This document shows positions 24,478-33,841 of a stretch of DNA of 64,000 nt, one piece after another. The stretch covers positions 3,844,001-3,908,000 of the forward strand of contig NZ_CP045915.1 in assembly GCF_009650095.1 (NCBI RefSeq). Reading direction: 5' to 3'. Position 1 is the stretch's first letter. Each line of letters opens with the position of its first letter. The position numbers were made by a program, and so were the translations under genes. The notes under the pieces are model-generated. The model was not told the origin of the DNA, did not search any database, and worked only from the letters and a program-made list of their open reading frames with translations. The DNA comes from Gracilibacillus salitolerans (lineage in GTDB: Bacteria > Bacillota > Bacilli > Bacillales > Amphibacillaceae).

Positions 24478-25742
24478 TATGCTTCCCCCCTTCTAGGATA
24501 CATCGCTAAGCCAACCAAGGTACATAGTATAAAGAAACCTACCAGCATCAGACTTGGCATTATTAAAGAAGATGATTGTTCGTATTGAATCCACTCCATC
24601 AACACTGAAAGCGACAAGCCGTTCGGTGTCCATTCACCAAGTTTCTGCATCCAGGCAGGGAAAACGTAGATCGGTACGAAATTTCCGCCAAGTACACCTA
24701 AAACCATAACAATAATATTAAACACACCATTAGCAGCATCAACGTTTTTCATTCTTAATGAAATAGATGTGAACACCGCTGCTAAACTAGCAACTGCTAG
24801 AGAAAACAGTGTAATGATTATCCCAACCCCTAGCCAAAAGTCGACGGAACGGCCAGGAAATACATCTAATATAATGTGCGCTAAAACAAAGACGACAGTC
24901 ATTTGTAACGATGCTAAAATAAATGTAGATACCATTTTCCCAACCAAAAACAGCATAGGATGACTATTTGTCACCACAATCCGATTGAAAACTTGCTGTC
25001 TTATTTCTTCACCTGTCTTAGCTGCTACCGTAATCGCTAAGAATAATGCGAACAAAATTCCCATCGCGAGCGTGAAATATTGGGACAATGTGAAAGCTTC
25101 TCCTTCTCCCAATTGTTCCACACCACCTTGTGGCTGAACTATTTCAGTTTCATTACTTCCACCAATTTGCTGGATGGCAAATTGGTAATTCAGATTATCT
25201 ATAAAACTGTGAATGATATCATATAAGGTTCCGTTGTTTGTCGTTTCCTCTTCCATTTTATAGATCAGCGAAACATTTGGAGATTCACCGGTAAAGGCGG
25301 CATATAGACTTTCCACCGCAAAACCATTCGGAATAACGAGCATGCCATCGATCTCACCTTGCTCTACTTTTTTTGCCGCTACTGCCTCATCCTGTTCGTG
25401 TACAGTGACCCACTCTTGCAGGTCCTCACTCTCAAGAAAACCAAATAAAGCTTGTACAGGATCACCATAGCTTGCTTGTTCTGCGATCACAGCTGCTTCT
25501 GCTTCGTCAACCGAACCCTCTGCAACCAGCTTTTGCTGCAATTGTTCTGCTACATTCTCGTTATCATCCTGATTGACCAAGGCCAATTGTAAATCCATCG
25601 TTGATTCCTCATCACTGTCAAACAATCCGTCAAAAGCAAGATTTAACACAAAGATGATAACAATTGGAAGTAAAAGTACGATAAGGATTTCTTTACGATC
25701 TCGTAAAAACATTAATAAATCCTTTTTGATGAAACTTCCCAT
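24477..25742 (-). CDS. lnrM: ABC-2 type export permease (LnrM/YfiM-like)
   Basis: A 421-residue permease built like its neighbour: N-terminal helix after MGSFIKKDLLMFLRDRKEIL, a long acidic outer domain, and six C-terminal helices. It would pair with the lnrN-like product and the ATPase as a lipid or polyene exporter. AAGGAGGTG precedes ATG 25742. The gap to the ATPase gene is 12 bp. Confidence 0.82.
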   Translation of the reverse strand: MGSFIKKDLLMFLRDRKEILIVLLLPIVIIFVLNLAFDGLFDSDEESTMDLQLALVNQDDNENVAEQLQQKLVAEGSVDEAEAAVIAEQASYGDPVQALFGFLESEDLQEWVTVHEQDEAVAAKKVEQGEIDGMLVIPNGFAVESLYAAFTGESPNVSLIYKMEEETTNNGTLYDIIHSFIDNLNYQFAIQQIGGSNETEIVQPQGGVEQLGEGEAFTLSQYFTLAMGILFALFLAITVAAKTGEEIRQQVFNRIVVTNSHPMLFLVGKMVSTFILASLQMTVVFVLAHIILDVFPGRSVDFWLGVGIIITLFSLAVASLAAVFTSISLRMKNVDAANGVFNIIVMVLGVLGGNFVPIYVFPAWMQKLGEWTPNGLSLSVLMEWIQYEQSSSLIMPSLMLVGFFILCTLVGLAMYPRRGEA

Positions 25743-25754
25743 ATCTACACCTCC

Positions 25755-26687
25755 TTAATCTCTCAATGTCCGACCTGTTAAATGGAGAAATACATCCTCC
25801 AAGCTAGGTGTTTCAGTTTGATAATTCAGCAATTGAATTTGATGTCCGTCAGCTAGATGGACAAGCTCACTGATTAAGTTACTTCCTTTTTTAGCAATGA
25901 CCTTCAACTGCGAGTTAGCCGTTTCCACCTTACGAACACCTTCCAGGGATTTCACTTTTTCCACAAAAGTTTCATCAATCATGCTTAATTCCAACTTGAT
26001 TGTATCTTCTGACGATAAAATACTGAGTAATTCCGCTTTACTTCCCGCCGCAATAACCTCACCATGATCCATAACATATACACGATCACATAACTGCTCC
26101 ACTTCCTCCATATAATGACTCGTATATAAAATCGTTGTGCCTTCTGTTTCATTTAGGGATCGTACAGTTTCGAGAATATGATTTCTTGATTGCGGATCAA
26201 TACCGACTGTCGGCTCATCAAGAATCAATATTTGCGGTTTATGCAACAATGCAGCAGCTATGTTAACTCTCCGCTTCATACCCCCGGAAAAAGTTTTTAC
26301 TAAATCTTTCTGGCGGTCCTTCAATCCAACAATTTCCAAGGCATGTTGAATGCTTTTCTCCAATTTTTTGCCTTTCATTTTATAAATCGAGCCAAAAAAT
26401 TTTAGATTTTCATAAGCAGAAAGCTCTTGATAAAGCGCCAATTCCTGCGGTACCACACCTAAAATTTTTCTTAGTTCTCCTGGTTTATTCACCGTATTGA
26501 TTCCGTTCAACTTTATTTCACCAGCAGTAGGCTTTAGTAAAGTCGAAATCATGGAAATCGTTGTTGATTTCCCGGCACCGTTCGGACCTAACAAACCCAC
26601 TGATTCCCCAGTATCGAGATATAAATTAACGTCCTGTACCGCTTTTTTTCCCTTAAATGACTTACTTAAATGTATCGTTTCAAGCAT
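25755..26687 (-). CDS. lnrL: ABC transporter ATPase (LnrL/YfiL-like)
   Basis: A 310-residue ATPase: Walker A GPNGAGKST near residue 40, Q-loop region LGVVPQELALY, signature TFSGGMKRRVNIAAALLHKP, Walker B LILDEPTVGID, and a C-terminal domain ending in LEDVFLHLTGRTLRD, typical of DrrA/CcmA exporters. I choose ATG 26687 because AAGGAGG lies just upstream; the longer frame starts before it. It leads the three-gene ABC unit, separated from the regulator gene by a terminator. Confidence 0.88.
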   Translation of the reverse strand: MLETIHLSKSFKGKKAVQDVNLYLDTGESVGLLGPNGAGKSTTISMISTLLKPTAGEIKLNGINTVNKPGELRKILGVVPQELALYQELSAYENLKFFGSIYKMKGKKLEKSIQHALEIVGLKDRQKDLVKTFSGGMKRRVNIAAALLHKPQILILDEPTVGIDPQSRNHILETVRSLNETEGTTILYTSHYMEEVEQLCDRVYVMDHGEVIAAGSKAELLSILSSEDTIKLELSMIDETFVEKVKSLEGVRKVETANSQLKVIAKKGSNLISELVHLADGHQIQLLNYQTETPSLEDVFLHLTGRTLRD

Positions 26688-26746
26688 GGAATTGCCTCCT
26701 TTTTTCTCTTGCACCATTCATATGTATCCATCTTAAAACAAAAAAA

Positions 26747-26768
26747 CCAAAGTCACTACTGACTCTGG
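26747..26768 (-). terminator. Terminator between the response regulator and the ABC genes
   Basis: Minus-strand CCAGAGTCA/TGACTTTGG stem, four-base loop, TTTTTTTG tail. On the minus strand it follows the regulator gene and precedes the ATPase gene, so the ABC genes need their own promoter downstream of it or read-through. Confidence 0.7.
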
Positions 26769-26810
26769 TCATTTAATCCTCAGGCATATATTACTTTAGT
26801 CATTTTTTCT

Positions 26811-27443
26811 TCATACTAAATGGTGACGAATTGCATATATCGCTAATTGGGTCCGATCTCGTAATTCTAATTTATCTAATATTTGACTAGTTTGATTTTT
26901 AACCGTACCAACTGACAGTCCTAATCGTTCTGCCATCTCTTTATTATTTAGTCCTTCCCCAATACATTTCAAAATTGCCCTTTCTCGTGGTGTTAACGTC
27001 GGATCAATGGCCTCTTTTTCTTCTTTTTGCAGTAATGCAGGCATCACTTTTGCTGCCACCTGATCTTGAAGAGAGAGACCTCCTTTTAACGCACTTTTAA
27101 TTGAGCGGATCAGTGATTCAGTATCTCCATCCTTCAGCATATAGCCACTGACACCAAGTTTTAATGCATCCATCACATACTGATTATCATCAAAAGTTGT
27201 CAGCATTAAAATTTTCAGATGTGGAAAACGGGATCGTAATACTTTAGCCGCATCAATGCCATCCATTTCAGGCATACGAATATCTAAAACGGCGACATCG
27301 AATAACTGTTTTTCACACAATGCTACAGCTTGTCTACCGTTATCCGCTTCCCCAGTTACTTCAATATCACCATCTGTTTCGATCATCGCCTTCAAACCTT
27401 GACGTACCATCACCTGATCTTCTGCCAACAAAACTCTTATCAT
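26811..27443 (-). CDS. lnrK: NarL/LuxR family response regulator (LnrK/YfiK-like)
   Basis: A 210-residue regulator. The receiver domain has the acidic pocket ED (8-9), phospho-acceptor D54 in AVLDIRMPEMDG, and Lys in MLKDGDTE; the LuxR helix-turn-helix is LTPRERAILKCIGEGLNNKE at about 150-205. Its start overlaps the kinase stop by four bases. It should activate the downstream ABC genes on signal from the kinase. Confidence 0.85.
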   Translation of the reverse strand: MIRVLLAEDQVMVRQGLKAMIETDGDIEVTGEADNGRQAVALCEKQLFDVAVLDIRMPEMDGIDAAKVLRSRFPHLKILMLTTFDDNQYVMDALKLGVSGYMLKDGDTESLIRSIKSALKGGLSLQDQVAAKVMPALLQKEEKEAIDPTLTPRERAILKCIGEGLNNKEMAERLGLSVGTVKNQTSQILDKLELRDRTQLAIYAIRHHLV

Positions 27444-28576
27444 ACTGACCCTCTCCGTTCCATTAATCGAATACTGCCTCTGATCGCAAACTGACGCTCA
27501 TCATGATGTATTTCCAAAGTGCCTCCCACCTTTTCCAATCGGTCTCGCATGGCATTTAAACCATAACCTTCTTGAAAAAAGGAATTCGTTTTTGCAGGAT
27601 TCACCACTTCAAAGCGAAAGATACTTCCACCCGGTGCCTCAAAAGAAATGTGTGCTTCTCTTGTAGAACTATGTTTCATAATATTGGTTAGTGCCTCTTG
27701 TACCGCTCGATAAATCGCAAATGACTGCTCTCCGGTCAATGATGCAGCGAATGCACCATGCTTTACGGAAAAATTGATTTTCATGAATTTTTCCATTTCT
27801 AATTTACGAATTAATCTTATCAAACCTTGCAATCCGCCGACTTCATTTTGTTTAAAGGATTTCACTGCTCGTCTAGTTTCCTCCAAGCTTTGTTCTGCTA
27901 ATTCTTTTAGTTTCTCGACCTTTTCTTTATCTTTTTCATCCGCATTTAAGCGGAATGCCTCTAATTGCATTAACAGAGCAGTGAGTTTATGCCCGACAGA
28001 ATCATGAATTTCATGCCCAATCAGCATCCGTTCATCCTGTCTGGCGTTCTCCTCCTCTGTAACCAGATGTCTTTTCATCCTTCTGTATTCATCTAGCAAC
28101 ACATCATTCTTTTCCTTGACTTCTATTTCACTTCTTTTTACAAATTGAAAATACAACAGTCCAATAATGACTAATATGTAAAAAAGGGCGTACCAAGCTA
28201 ATTGGTAAGTAGAAAGAGTTGTTTGCGTTAGAAGCCATAGTAATCCAGCAAATTGAACCAGCATCACAAGCACACTTTTTAACAGCGATAATCTGAAAAC
28301 AGCTTCTGCTATTACTAATGCTTGTACAAGTAACAAATATTGATTTAACTGATGATCAACAGGGTAAAAAATAATCAATGGTGTCAGCGCCTGTATGCTG
28401 AATAATACCGTTTGTATGAGCGGTTTTTCGGAAAAAAGTGGAATAATGAACAAGATGATTAAAAATAAACAGAAACTCGCCAGCAGTTGTAATGATAAAT
28501 GTAGATCCGATCCCCAAAATGCTAATGGCCATACAAGGCAATGAATAGCGATCCACATAAAATATGTTTTATTCAT
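27440..28576 (-). CDS. lnrJ: Sensor histidine kinase, HisKA_3 type (LnrJ/YfiJ-like)
   Basis: A 378-residue kinase with about five N-terminal helices (residues 5-160) and no large outer loop, so it probably senses a signal in the membrane. The phosphorylation motif is GHEIHDSVGHKLTALLMQLE; the HATPase_c part includes VQEALTNIMKHSS and GYGLNAMRDRLEKVGG. GAAGGAG precedes ATG 28576. Intramembrane sensing matches what is reported for LnrJ and linearmycins; whether the same ligand acts here is unknown. Confidence 0.85.
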   Translation of the reverse strand: MNKTYFMWIAIHCLVWPLAFWGSDLHLSLQLLASFCLFLIILFIIPLFSEKPLIQTVLFSIQALTPLIIFYPVDHQLNQYLLLVQALVIAEAVFRLSLLKSVLVMLVQFAGLLWLLTQTTLSTYQLAWYALFYILVIIGLLYFQFVKRSEIEVKEKNDVLLDEYRRMKRHLVTEEENARQDERMLIGHEIHDSVGHKLTALLMQLEAFRLNADEKDKEKVEKLKELAEQSLEETRRAVKSFKQNEVGGLQGLIRLIRKLEMEKFMKINFSVKHGAFAASLTGEQSFAIYRAVQEALTNIMKHSSTREAHISFEAPGGSIFRFEVVNPAKTNSFFQEGYGLNAMRDRLEKVGGTLEIHHDERQFAIRGSIRLMERRGSV

Positions 28577-28669
28577 ATCGACATACTCCTTCGAAAGTAA
28601 CGATCGTCCTTTTTGCCCCTAATTATACTATGATTCATGAAGTGTCGCATCAAGGACTTGAGAAATTTA

Positions 28670-29170
28670 CTATTTTACTACCGTCGTTCCAGCTAATAAG
28701 TCTGCTACGTGGCGATGATCTTGACGTATAACGACCATGATAATGTAGAGAAAAGCTAACAACATAGAGATGCTAATTAATGTCATAGCCAACCAATTGA
28801 AGTCATGATACATTCCATGAATGACACCCATATGTCCTAGTTGCCAAGGTAAAAATTTCGCAATATTGCGTATCGTACTTCTCATTATGGGATGATCAGG
28901 ATAGCTTACTTTTAATCGTTTGATTCGTTTACCAAAAGTGGAAGCACGAGAGCCTCCTTCCATAATCGAAAATAAAATAATAACTGGAAGCACAGAGGTG
29001 AGAGTAGCTATAAGTTGAGTTTGTCCATTCGAAAAAGCGGGAGTTCCATTAAAAGCGAGCCAATAAACTAATTGCATGATTCCTAAAAGCAAGATGAGAT
29101 ATGTACTAATACATAGCCAGTCAATCAATAGAGCGATAAACCGTTGTTTTCTTGTAGCAACAGATTCCAT
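28670..29170 (-). CDS. RDD family membrane protein
   Basis: A 166-residue protein with three to four membrane helices. The RDD signature appears as RFIALLIDWLCI near the start (R and D conserved) and TFGKRIKRLKVSYPD in the middle. The family is often linked to ion or sodium tolerance, but without firm biochemistry. AAGGAGG precedes ATG 29170. It lies between the lnr-like kinase gene and an aldolase operon and appears to be its own unit. Confidence 0.82.
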   Translation of the reverse strand: MESVATRKQRFIALLIDWLCISTYLILLLGIMQLVYWLAFNGTPAFSNGQTQLIATLTSVLPVIILFSIMEGGSRASTFGKRIKRLKVSYPDHPIMRSTIRNIAKFLPWQLGHMGVIHGMYHDFNWLAMTLISISMLLAFLYIIMVVIRQDHRHVADLLAGTTVVK

Positions 29171-29326
29171 ATGAAACCTCCTTTATTAAAATAAAAGGTG
29201 TGAGTCTGTTTGCGAAATATTGGAATATATCTCGCCAGAAGAAAAGGTTAACTCGCGGACATACGACGTTTTATCCATTATACTATTAATTTGAGTGCTA
29301 CAGGGAAATTTTTTCCCTATAAAAGA

Positions 29327-29362
29327 AAGCTTGCAACTACCTGTTCAGGTGCTTGCAAGCTT
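29327..29362 (-). terminator. Terminator of the kinase/aldolase operon
   Basis: Ten-bp perfect stem AAGCTTGCAA/TTGCAAGCTT with TTTCTTTT on the minus strand, right after the aldolase gene. A second hairpin, AGGGAAA/TTTCCCT at 29302-29318, follows it. Confidence 0.75.
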
Positions 29363-29369
29363 GTTACTA

Positions 29370-30221
29370 TTAATTCATAAATATTTCAATAGCACGTTGA
29401 TAATTTTGTTTCATAGCATTTTTTCCGACAGTAGTAATATCATGATAAAAAATGTGTTCATTATGGTTTACATAGTGCTTTACAGCTTCTGCTCCTGCTT
29501 TGGCTGCATAGCTATAGTAATTGATTTTCCGCACCCCTGCATTAATCGTCTGGGTATAATCCTCTTCTTTTAGGCCGGAACCACCATGCATAACGATTGG
29601 TTTACCTGTACCTTGATAGATTTGTTCTAATCGATCAAAATCTAATTTAGGCTCCTCTAAATAAATGCCATGTACGGTACCAAACGCAGCTGCTAATGCA
29701 TCAATAGCTGTATCGGCCACAAATGCTTTGGCGGTTTCCGGATCGGTATAAATACCTTCACTTTTCTCGGCCCCGTCATAACTTTCTCCGCCACCTATTG
29801 TGGAATCGGTCATCACACCTAATTCCGCTTCCACTGAAACATTTCGTTCTTTGGCATAAGCTACAACTTTCTTCACTTCTCTCACATTTTCTTCAAAAGG
29901 TAAATGGGAAGCATCAATCATGACAGAAGTAAAACCTATATCAATCGCTTGTTTGATTAAATCAAAACGAGAACCGTGATCCAGGTGAACTGTAACCGGT
30001 ACGCTTGCCTTTTTCGCCAACTCCACCAGAATTGGTCCGATAAACTCCAGTGGCATTATCTCATTATGAACCTCGGCATGCGCTAATATAATCGGTGCTT
30101 GTAACTCCTCCGCAGCCTCCAGTGCTGCTCGTGCCGATTCCAAAGTAGGAACATTAAAGGCACCAACCGCATAGTTTCCTTTCTCCGCCATTTCCAGATT
30201 TTCTTTAAGTGTAATTAACAT
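29370..30221 (-). CDS. Class II ketose-bisphosphate aldolase
   Basis: Zinc-dependent aldolase of 283 residues that splits a ketose 1,6-bisphosphate into dihydroxyacetone phosphate and an aldehyde. Zinc-site motifs: TVHLDHGSRFD (His), GTVHGIYLEEP (His) and VMHGGSGLKEED (His). Length and motifs fit FbaA/GatY/IolJ-type enzymes. It is last in an operon with a PfkB kinase and an RbsABC-type importer, so it most likely cleaves the phosphorylated form of the imported sugar. The exact sugar cannot be read from sequence. Confidence 0.9.
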   Translation of the reverse strand: MLITLKENLEMAEKGNYAVGAFNVPTLESARAALEAAEELQAPIILAHAEVHNEIMPLEFIGPILVELAKKASVPVTVHLDHGSRFDLIKQAIDIGFTSVMIDASHLPFEENVREVKKVVAYAKERNVSVEAELGVMTDSTIGGGESYDGAEKSEGIYTDPETAKAFVADTAIDALAAAFGTVHGIYLEEPKLDFDRLEQIYQGTGKPIVMHGGSGLKEEDYTQTINAGVRKINYYSYAAKAGAEAVKHYVNHNEHIFYHDITTVGKNAMKQNYQRAIEIFMN

Positions 30222-30233
30222 ACCTTATCCCCC

Positions 30234-31253
30234 TTATAAAAAAGCAATTTCTTCTCGTTTCTCCCAGTTATCATACATCCCCTTTAATGTGTGTATATCT
30301 TTCACACCGGAAGCACTATCTTCTTCTAACAAAGAGGAAGCAGCACTGGCGGTGGCAATTTTCATAGATTCATAAAGTGAATTACCTTTTTCTGCACTAT
30401 ATAGAATACCGGCTGCATAGGCATCACCAGCTCCAACTGTACCTTTGATTCTATTTTTATCGATCAGTAGAGAAGGTAAACTGTAAAATGTTTGCCCGTT
30501 ATACCCAAAGCTAGCTTCTGGTGCATGAATGACTACCCAATCTTGCACCCCCATCCTCTTCATTGTAGTCAACGCTTCTTTTATGTTACTTCCTATCAAA
30601 CTATCATCCTGCTCCCGCAATTCTATGCCAGTACTTTTTCCTGCTTCATATTCATTGACAATGCAGTAATTCGTATATTTTAAAGCTGGTGGCACAACCT
30701 TTTCATATCTATCTTTATTTTCGCTTACGATATCAATCGATGTTTGGATCCCTTCTTTTTGGGCATGGTGTAATAGTTTTGCTAGCTTTGTCCCATATTC
30801 TTCATCCTCTTTATCCAAGGCATCTAACAAAAGGACATAGGCAACATGCAAAATTTTCGCTTTGATCTCAGTGAGTGGGAAGGCGTCTTCGTTAAAAGCA
30901 GTAGAATTTCCTTTATAGGTATAGAAAGTTCTCGTTTTATCGATTTCATCAAAAATAACATCGGTAAATGGCGTATCACCAGTAAACTTTACCTTACTTA
31001 AATCGATATTCTCATATTTTGAAAAGCCTTCATACACATACTGACCTTTCTCGTCTTCTCCAACATAAGCAATAATTTCAATCGGAAGATCTGGATCTAT
31101 ATGAGCCAAAGATAGCGAGCAGTTAGAAACAGCCCCTCCCATTGATCGCTTCATTTGTTCAATCGTCGTTAATTCTGATTTAGCTGGGTATCCTTTCACT
31201 GATTTGATTTCATCGACCATGACAGTACCGGCAATTGCTATTCCATTACGCAA
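30234..31253 (-). CDS. PfkB family sugar kinase
   Basis: A 339-residue ribokinase-fold kinase. Signature 1-like region: MGGAVSNCSLSLAHI; signature 2-like anion hole: GTVGAGDAYAAGILYS with the catalytic Asp. It would phosphorylate the imported sugar or its monophosphate before aldol cleavage. It starts at TTG 31253 behind GGGGGTG. It sits between the permease and aldolase genes with gaps of 26 and 12 bp. Confidence 0.9.
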   Translation of the reverse strand: MRNGIAIAGTVMVDEIKSVKGYPAKSELTTIEQMKRSMGGAVSNCSLSLAHIDPDLPIEIIAYVGEDEKGQYVYEGFSKYENIDLSKVKFTGDTPFTDVIFDEIDKTRTFYTYKGNSTAFNEDAFPLTEIKAKILHVAYVLLLDALDKEDEEYGTKLAKLLHHAQKEGIQTSIDIVSENKDRYEKVVPPALKYTNYCIVNEYEAGKSTGIELREQDDSLIGSNIKEALTTMKRMGVQDWVVIHAPEASFGYNGQTFYSLPSLLIDKNRIKGTVGAGDAYAAGILYSAEKGNSLYESMKIATASAASSLLEEDSASGVKDIHTLKGMYDNWEKREEIAFL

Positions 31254-31279
31254 AAATACACCCCCTCTATACTAAAAAG

Positions 31280-32275
31280 TTACTGCTTCCGCTTCTTAAT
31301 CACATCTGCATATACTGCGATAAGGATAACGATACCTTTTACGATATATTGCCAGAAGGAACTGACTCCCATTAAATTGAGACCGTTACTTAAAACACCG
31401 ATGATAAGTGCTCCGATGACGGTTCCACCGATCTTGCCTGATCCACCCGTCATACTTGTACCACCCAATACAACAGCAGCAATGGCATCTAACTCCGCCA
31501 TATCACCTGCAGTTGGCTGGCCAGAAAACATTCTCGAAGATAAGACAATCCCTGCTACCCCTGCCATTAGCCCACTAAAGCTATAAGCGATAATTTTTAT
31601 CTTCTTAATATTAATTCCGGCAAATTTTGCTGCTTCCGGATTACCCCCAACCGCATACATATATCTTCCTAATTTCGTTTTATTCATAATGACGTATGCA
31701 ATGATTAAAATAATAATTAAATAGAGGACAGGTGCTGGCAGAAATCCGCCAATATAACCAGAACCAATGTTATTAAAAGAATCAGACATCACTCTTACCG
31801 GTTTTCCATCACTAAAGACATAGGCAGCACCTCTGGCAATGTTCATGGTAGCTAAGGTCACAATAAAAGGAGGAATAATCGTGGTGGCGACAACATAACC
31901 GTTAAACGCACCGAAAAGCATGCCAACTAATAATCCTGCTACCACCGCAGCCCAAACAGGAAAGCCTAACATTGCAATTAACAGAGTTGTGACAACACCC
32001 GTTACCGCAATAATAGAACCGACGGATAAATCAATCCCTCCTAAAATGATGACCATTGTCATAGCGATCGCCAAATACATGTTAGTAGAGGTTTGTCTTA
32101 ACACATTCATGAGATTATTAGTAGACAAAAAATCGGGATTAATAATCGAGATAAAGCTACATAATACAATTAATCCAATTAAAATCCCCATATTCTCTCT
32201 GATAAAATTCGTCACAGCATGGCTCATTTTAAACCATATCGATTCTTTGCCATTTTCATAGGTTAATGGAGTCAT
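31280..32275 (-). CDS. Sugar ABC transporter permease (RbsC type)
   Basis: A 331-residue permease with eight to ten helices of the BPD_transp_2 family. Typical blocks: GGIDLSVGSIIAVTGV, GRYMYAVGGNPEAAKFAGI (cytoplasmic coupling loop) and GGTSMTGGSGKIGGTVIGAL. It functions as a homodimer with the double ATPase. Its start overlaps the ATPase stop by four bases, indicating translational coupling. Confidence 0.93.
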   Translation of the reverse strand: MTPLTYENGKESIWFKMSHAVTNFIRENMGILIGLIVLCSFISIINPDFLSTNNLMNVLRQTSTNMYLAIAMTMVIILGGIDLSVGSIIAVTGVVTTLLIAMLGFPVWAAVVAGLLVGMLFGAFNGYVVATTIIPPFIVTLATMNIARGAAYVFSDGKPVRVMSDSFNNIGSGYIGGFLPAPVLYLIIILIIAYVIMNKTKLGRYMYAVGGNPEAAKFAGINIKKIKIIAYSFSGLMAGVAGIVLSSRMFSGQPTAGDMAELDAIAAVVLGGTSMTGGSGKIGGTVIGALIIGVLSNGLNLMGVSSFWQYIVKGIVILIAVYADVIKKRKQ

Positions 32276-33771
32276 CTTTTTCCACCCCCTGTAGCGTAAT
32301 ACATGATTTGTTCTTGTTTTATATCGTTTCCCTCTAAAATTTTTCCGACTTTCCCTTTATACATCACAACCACTCGATCACTCATATGAATAACTTCTGG
32401 CAGATCAGAAGAAATCATTATAATCGAAACCCCTTCTTCGACCAGTTTTTGCATAATCGAGTAAATTTCAAACTTTGCTCCAACATCTACTCCTCTTGTC
32501 GGCTCATCTAGAATTAATACACTCGGTTTTGTGGCTAACCACCTTGATATCAGTACCTTCTGTTGGTTTCCACCACTTAAATTTCTTACCGTCTGTTTCG
32601 AATGGGGTGTTTTAATATTTAGCTCATCAATATAATAATCTACCTGTTTCTGTTCGACTTTATCGTCTACTCGTAAGCCTTTCATAAATTGATCTAGAAT
32701 TTTGATCGACATATTGTAATCCACTGCTTTAGACAGAAACAAACCCTGGTCCTTTCTGCTTTCCGGCACATAAGCTAATCCATGTTTCATCGCATCATTA
32801 GGCTGGTTTATTGTTACCCGCTTGCCATTCAACAGGATTTCACCTTCATCATAAGCATCAACACCAAACAGACACCTCATCAACTCCGACCTGCCTGCCC
32901 CAACTAAACCTGAAAAGCCTAGAATCTCTCCTTTTTTTAAATCAAAACTAATATCTTCAACGACACCTTTCCTTGAAAGTTGGTTAACCTCTAATACCTT
33001 TTCCGTGGTCTTCCATCCTTTCTCCCGATAATATATATTGCTTAAGCTCCGACCTACCATCATCGCAACTAACTCATCATGAGTGCTTTCCTTCGTCTCC
33101 ACTGTTCCGATATATTCACCATCTCTCATCACTGTAATACGATCGGTAATCTCAAATAACTCCTCCATACGGTGAGAGATATAGATGATGCCAACCTGTT
33201 GTTTTTTTAAACGGCGAACGGTCTGGAATAATGCCTTTACTTCTTTATCTGTTAACGAAGAAGTCGGCTCATCCATCACTATGATCTTAGCTTCAAAGGA
33301 GACTGCTTTAATAATCTCTATCATTTGTTGTTGTGCCACCGTCAATCCTTTAATGATCATTCTTGGGTTCAAGTCCAGACCAAAATCATCTAAATACTTT
33401 TTAGAATCCTTTATCATTTTTTCCATATCAATAAATCCGGTGCTTGTTAATGGTTCTCTTCCCAGATAAATATTCTCTGCAATTGATAAATAAGGAACGA
33501 GTACAATTTCTTGGTGGATAATACTGATCCCGTTTTTTTGCGCATCAGTAACCTTCTCTATATTCACTTTCCTGCCATTGACAAAAATTTCCCCGTCATC
33601 CGACTGATAGATCCCACCTAAAACTTTAATTAAAGTTGATTTCCCTGCACCGTTCTCTCCTAGCAAAGCATGCACTTCACCAGGCTTCAGATGAAAAGCT
33701 ACTTCTTTTAATGCGTTCACTCCTGGAAATGACTTGGTGATACGATTCATACTTAATAGCTCTGCACTCAT
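32272..33771 (-). CDS. Sugar ABC transporter ATPase, two domains (RbsA type)
   Basis: A 499-residue double ATPase. The first domain has GENGAGKST near residue 40 and VMDEPTSSL; the second has a degenerate Walker A (GLVGAGRSEL) and LSGGNQQKVLISRWLA, LILDEPTRGVD. This asymmetry is normal for RbsA/MglA. GAGGTGATGGT precedes ATG 33771. A stable hairpin (33803-33837) separates it from the binding-protein gene. Confidence 0.94.
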   Translation of the reverse strand: MSAELLSMNRITKSFPGVNALKEVAFHLKPGEVHALLGENGAGKSTLIKVLGGIYQSDDGEIFVNGRKVNIEKVTDAQKNGISIIHQEIVLVPYLSIAENIYLGREPLTSTGFIDMEKMIKDSKKYLDDFGLDLNPRMIIKGLTVAQQQMIEIIKAVSFEAKIIVMDEPTSSLTDKEVKALFQTVRRLKKQQVGIIYISHRMEELFEITDRITVMRDGEYIGTVETKESTHDELVAMMVGRSLSNIYYREKGWKTTEKVLEVNQLSRKGVVEDISFDLKKGEILGFSGLVGAGRSELMRCLFGVDAYDEGEILLNGKRVTINQPNDAMKHGLAYVPESRKDQGLFLSKAVDYNMSIKILDQFMKGLRVDDKVEQKQVDYYIDELNIKTPHSKQTVRNLSGGNQQKVLISRWLATKPSVLILDEPTRGVDVGAKFEIYSIMQKLVEEGVSIIMISSDLPEVIHMSDRVVVMYKGKVGKILEGNDIKQEQIMYYATGGGKR

Positions 33772-33802
33772 ACCATCACCTCTTTTCTTGACCTTGTGTA
33801 CG

Positions 33803-33837
33803 GTAAGGAGTTTTACACTATCTGCAAAACTCCTTAC
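33803..33837 (-). promoter_or_regulatory. Intercistronic hairpin after the RbsB-type gene
   Basis: A 12-bp perfect stem (GTAAGGAGTTTT/AAAACTCCTTAC) with an 11-nt loop, five bases after the binding-protein stop and without a T tract. It matches the position of hairpins at 18851-18892 and 58163-58203, so it likely protects the upstream mRNA and raises binding-protein output. Confidence 0.65.
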
Positions 33838-33841
33838 TGCT

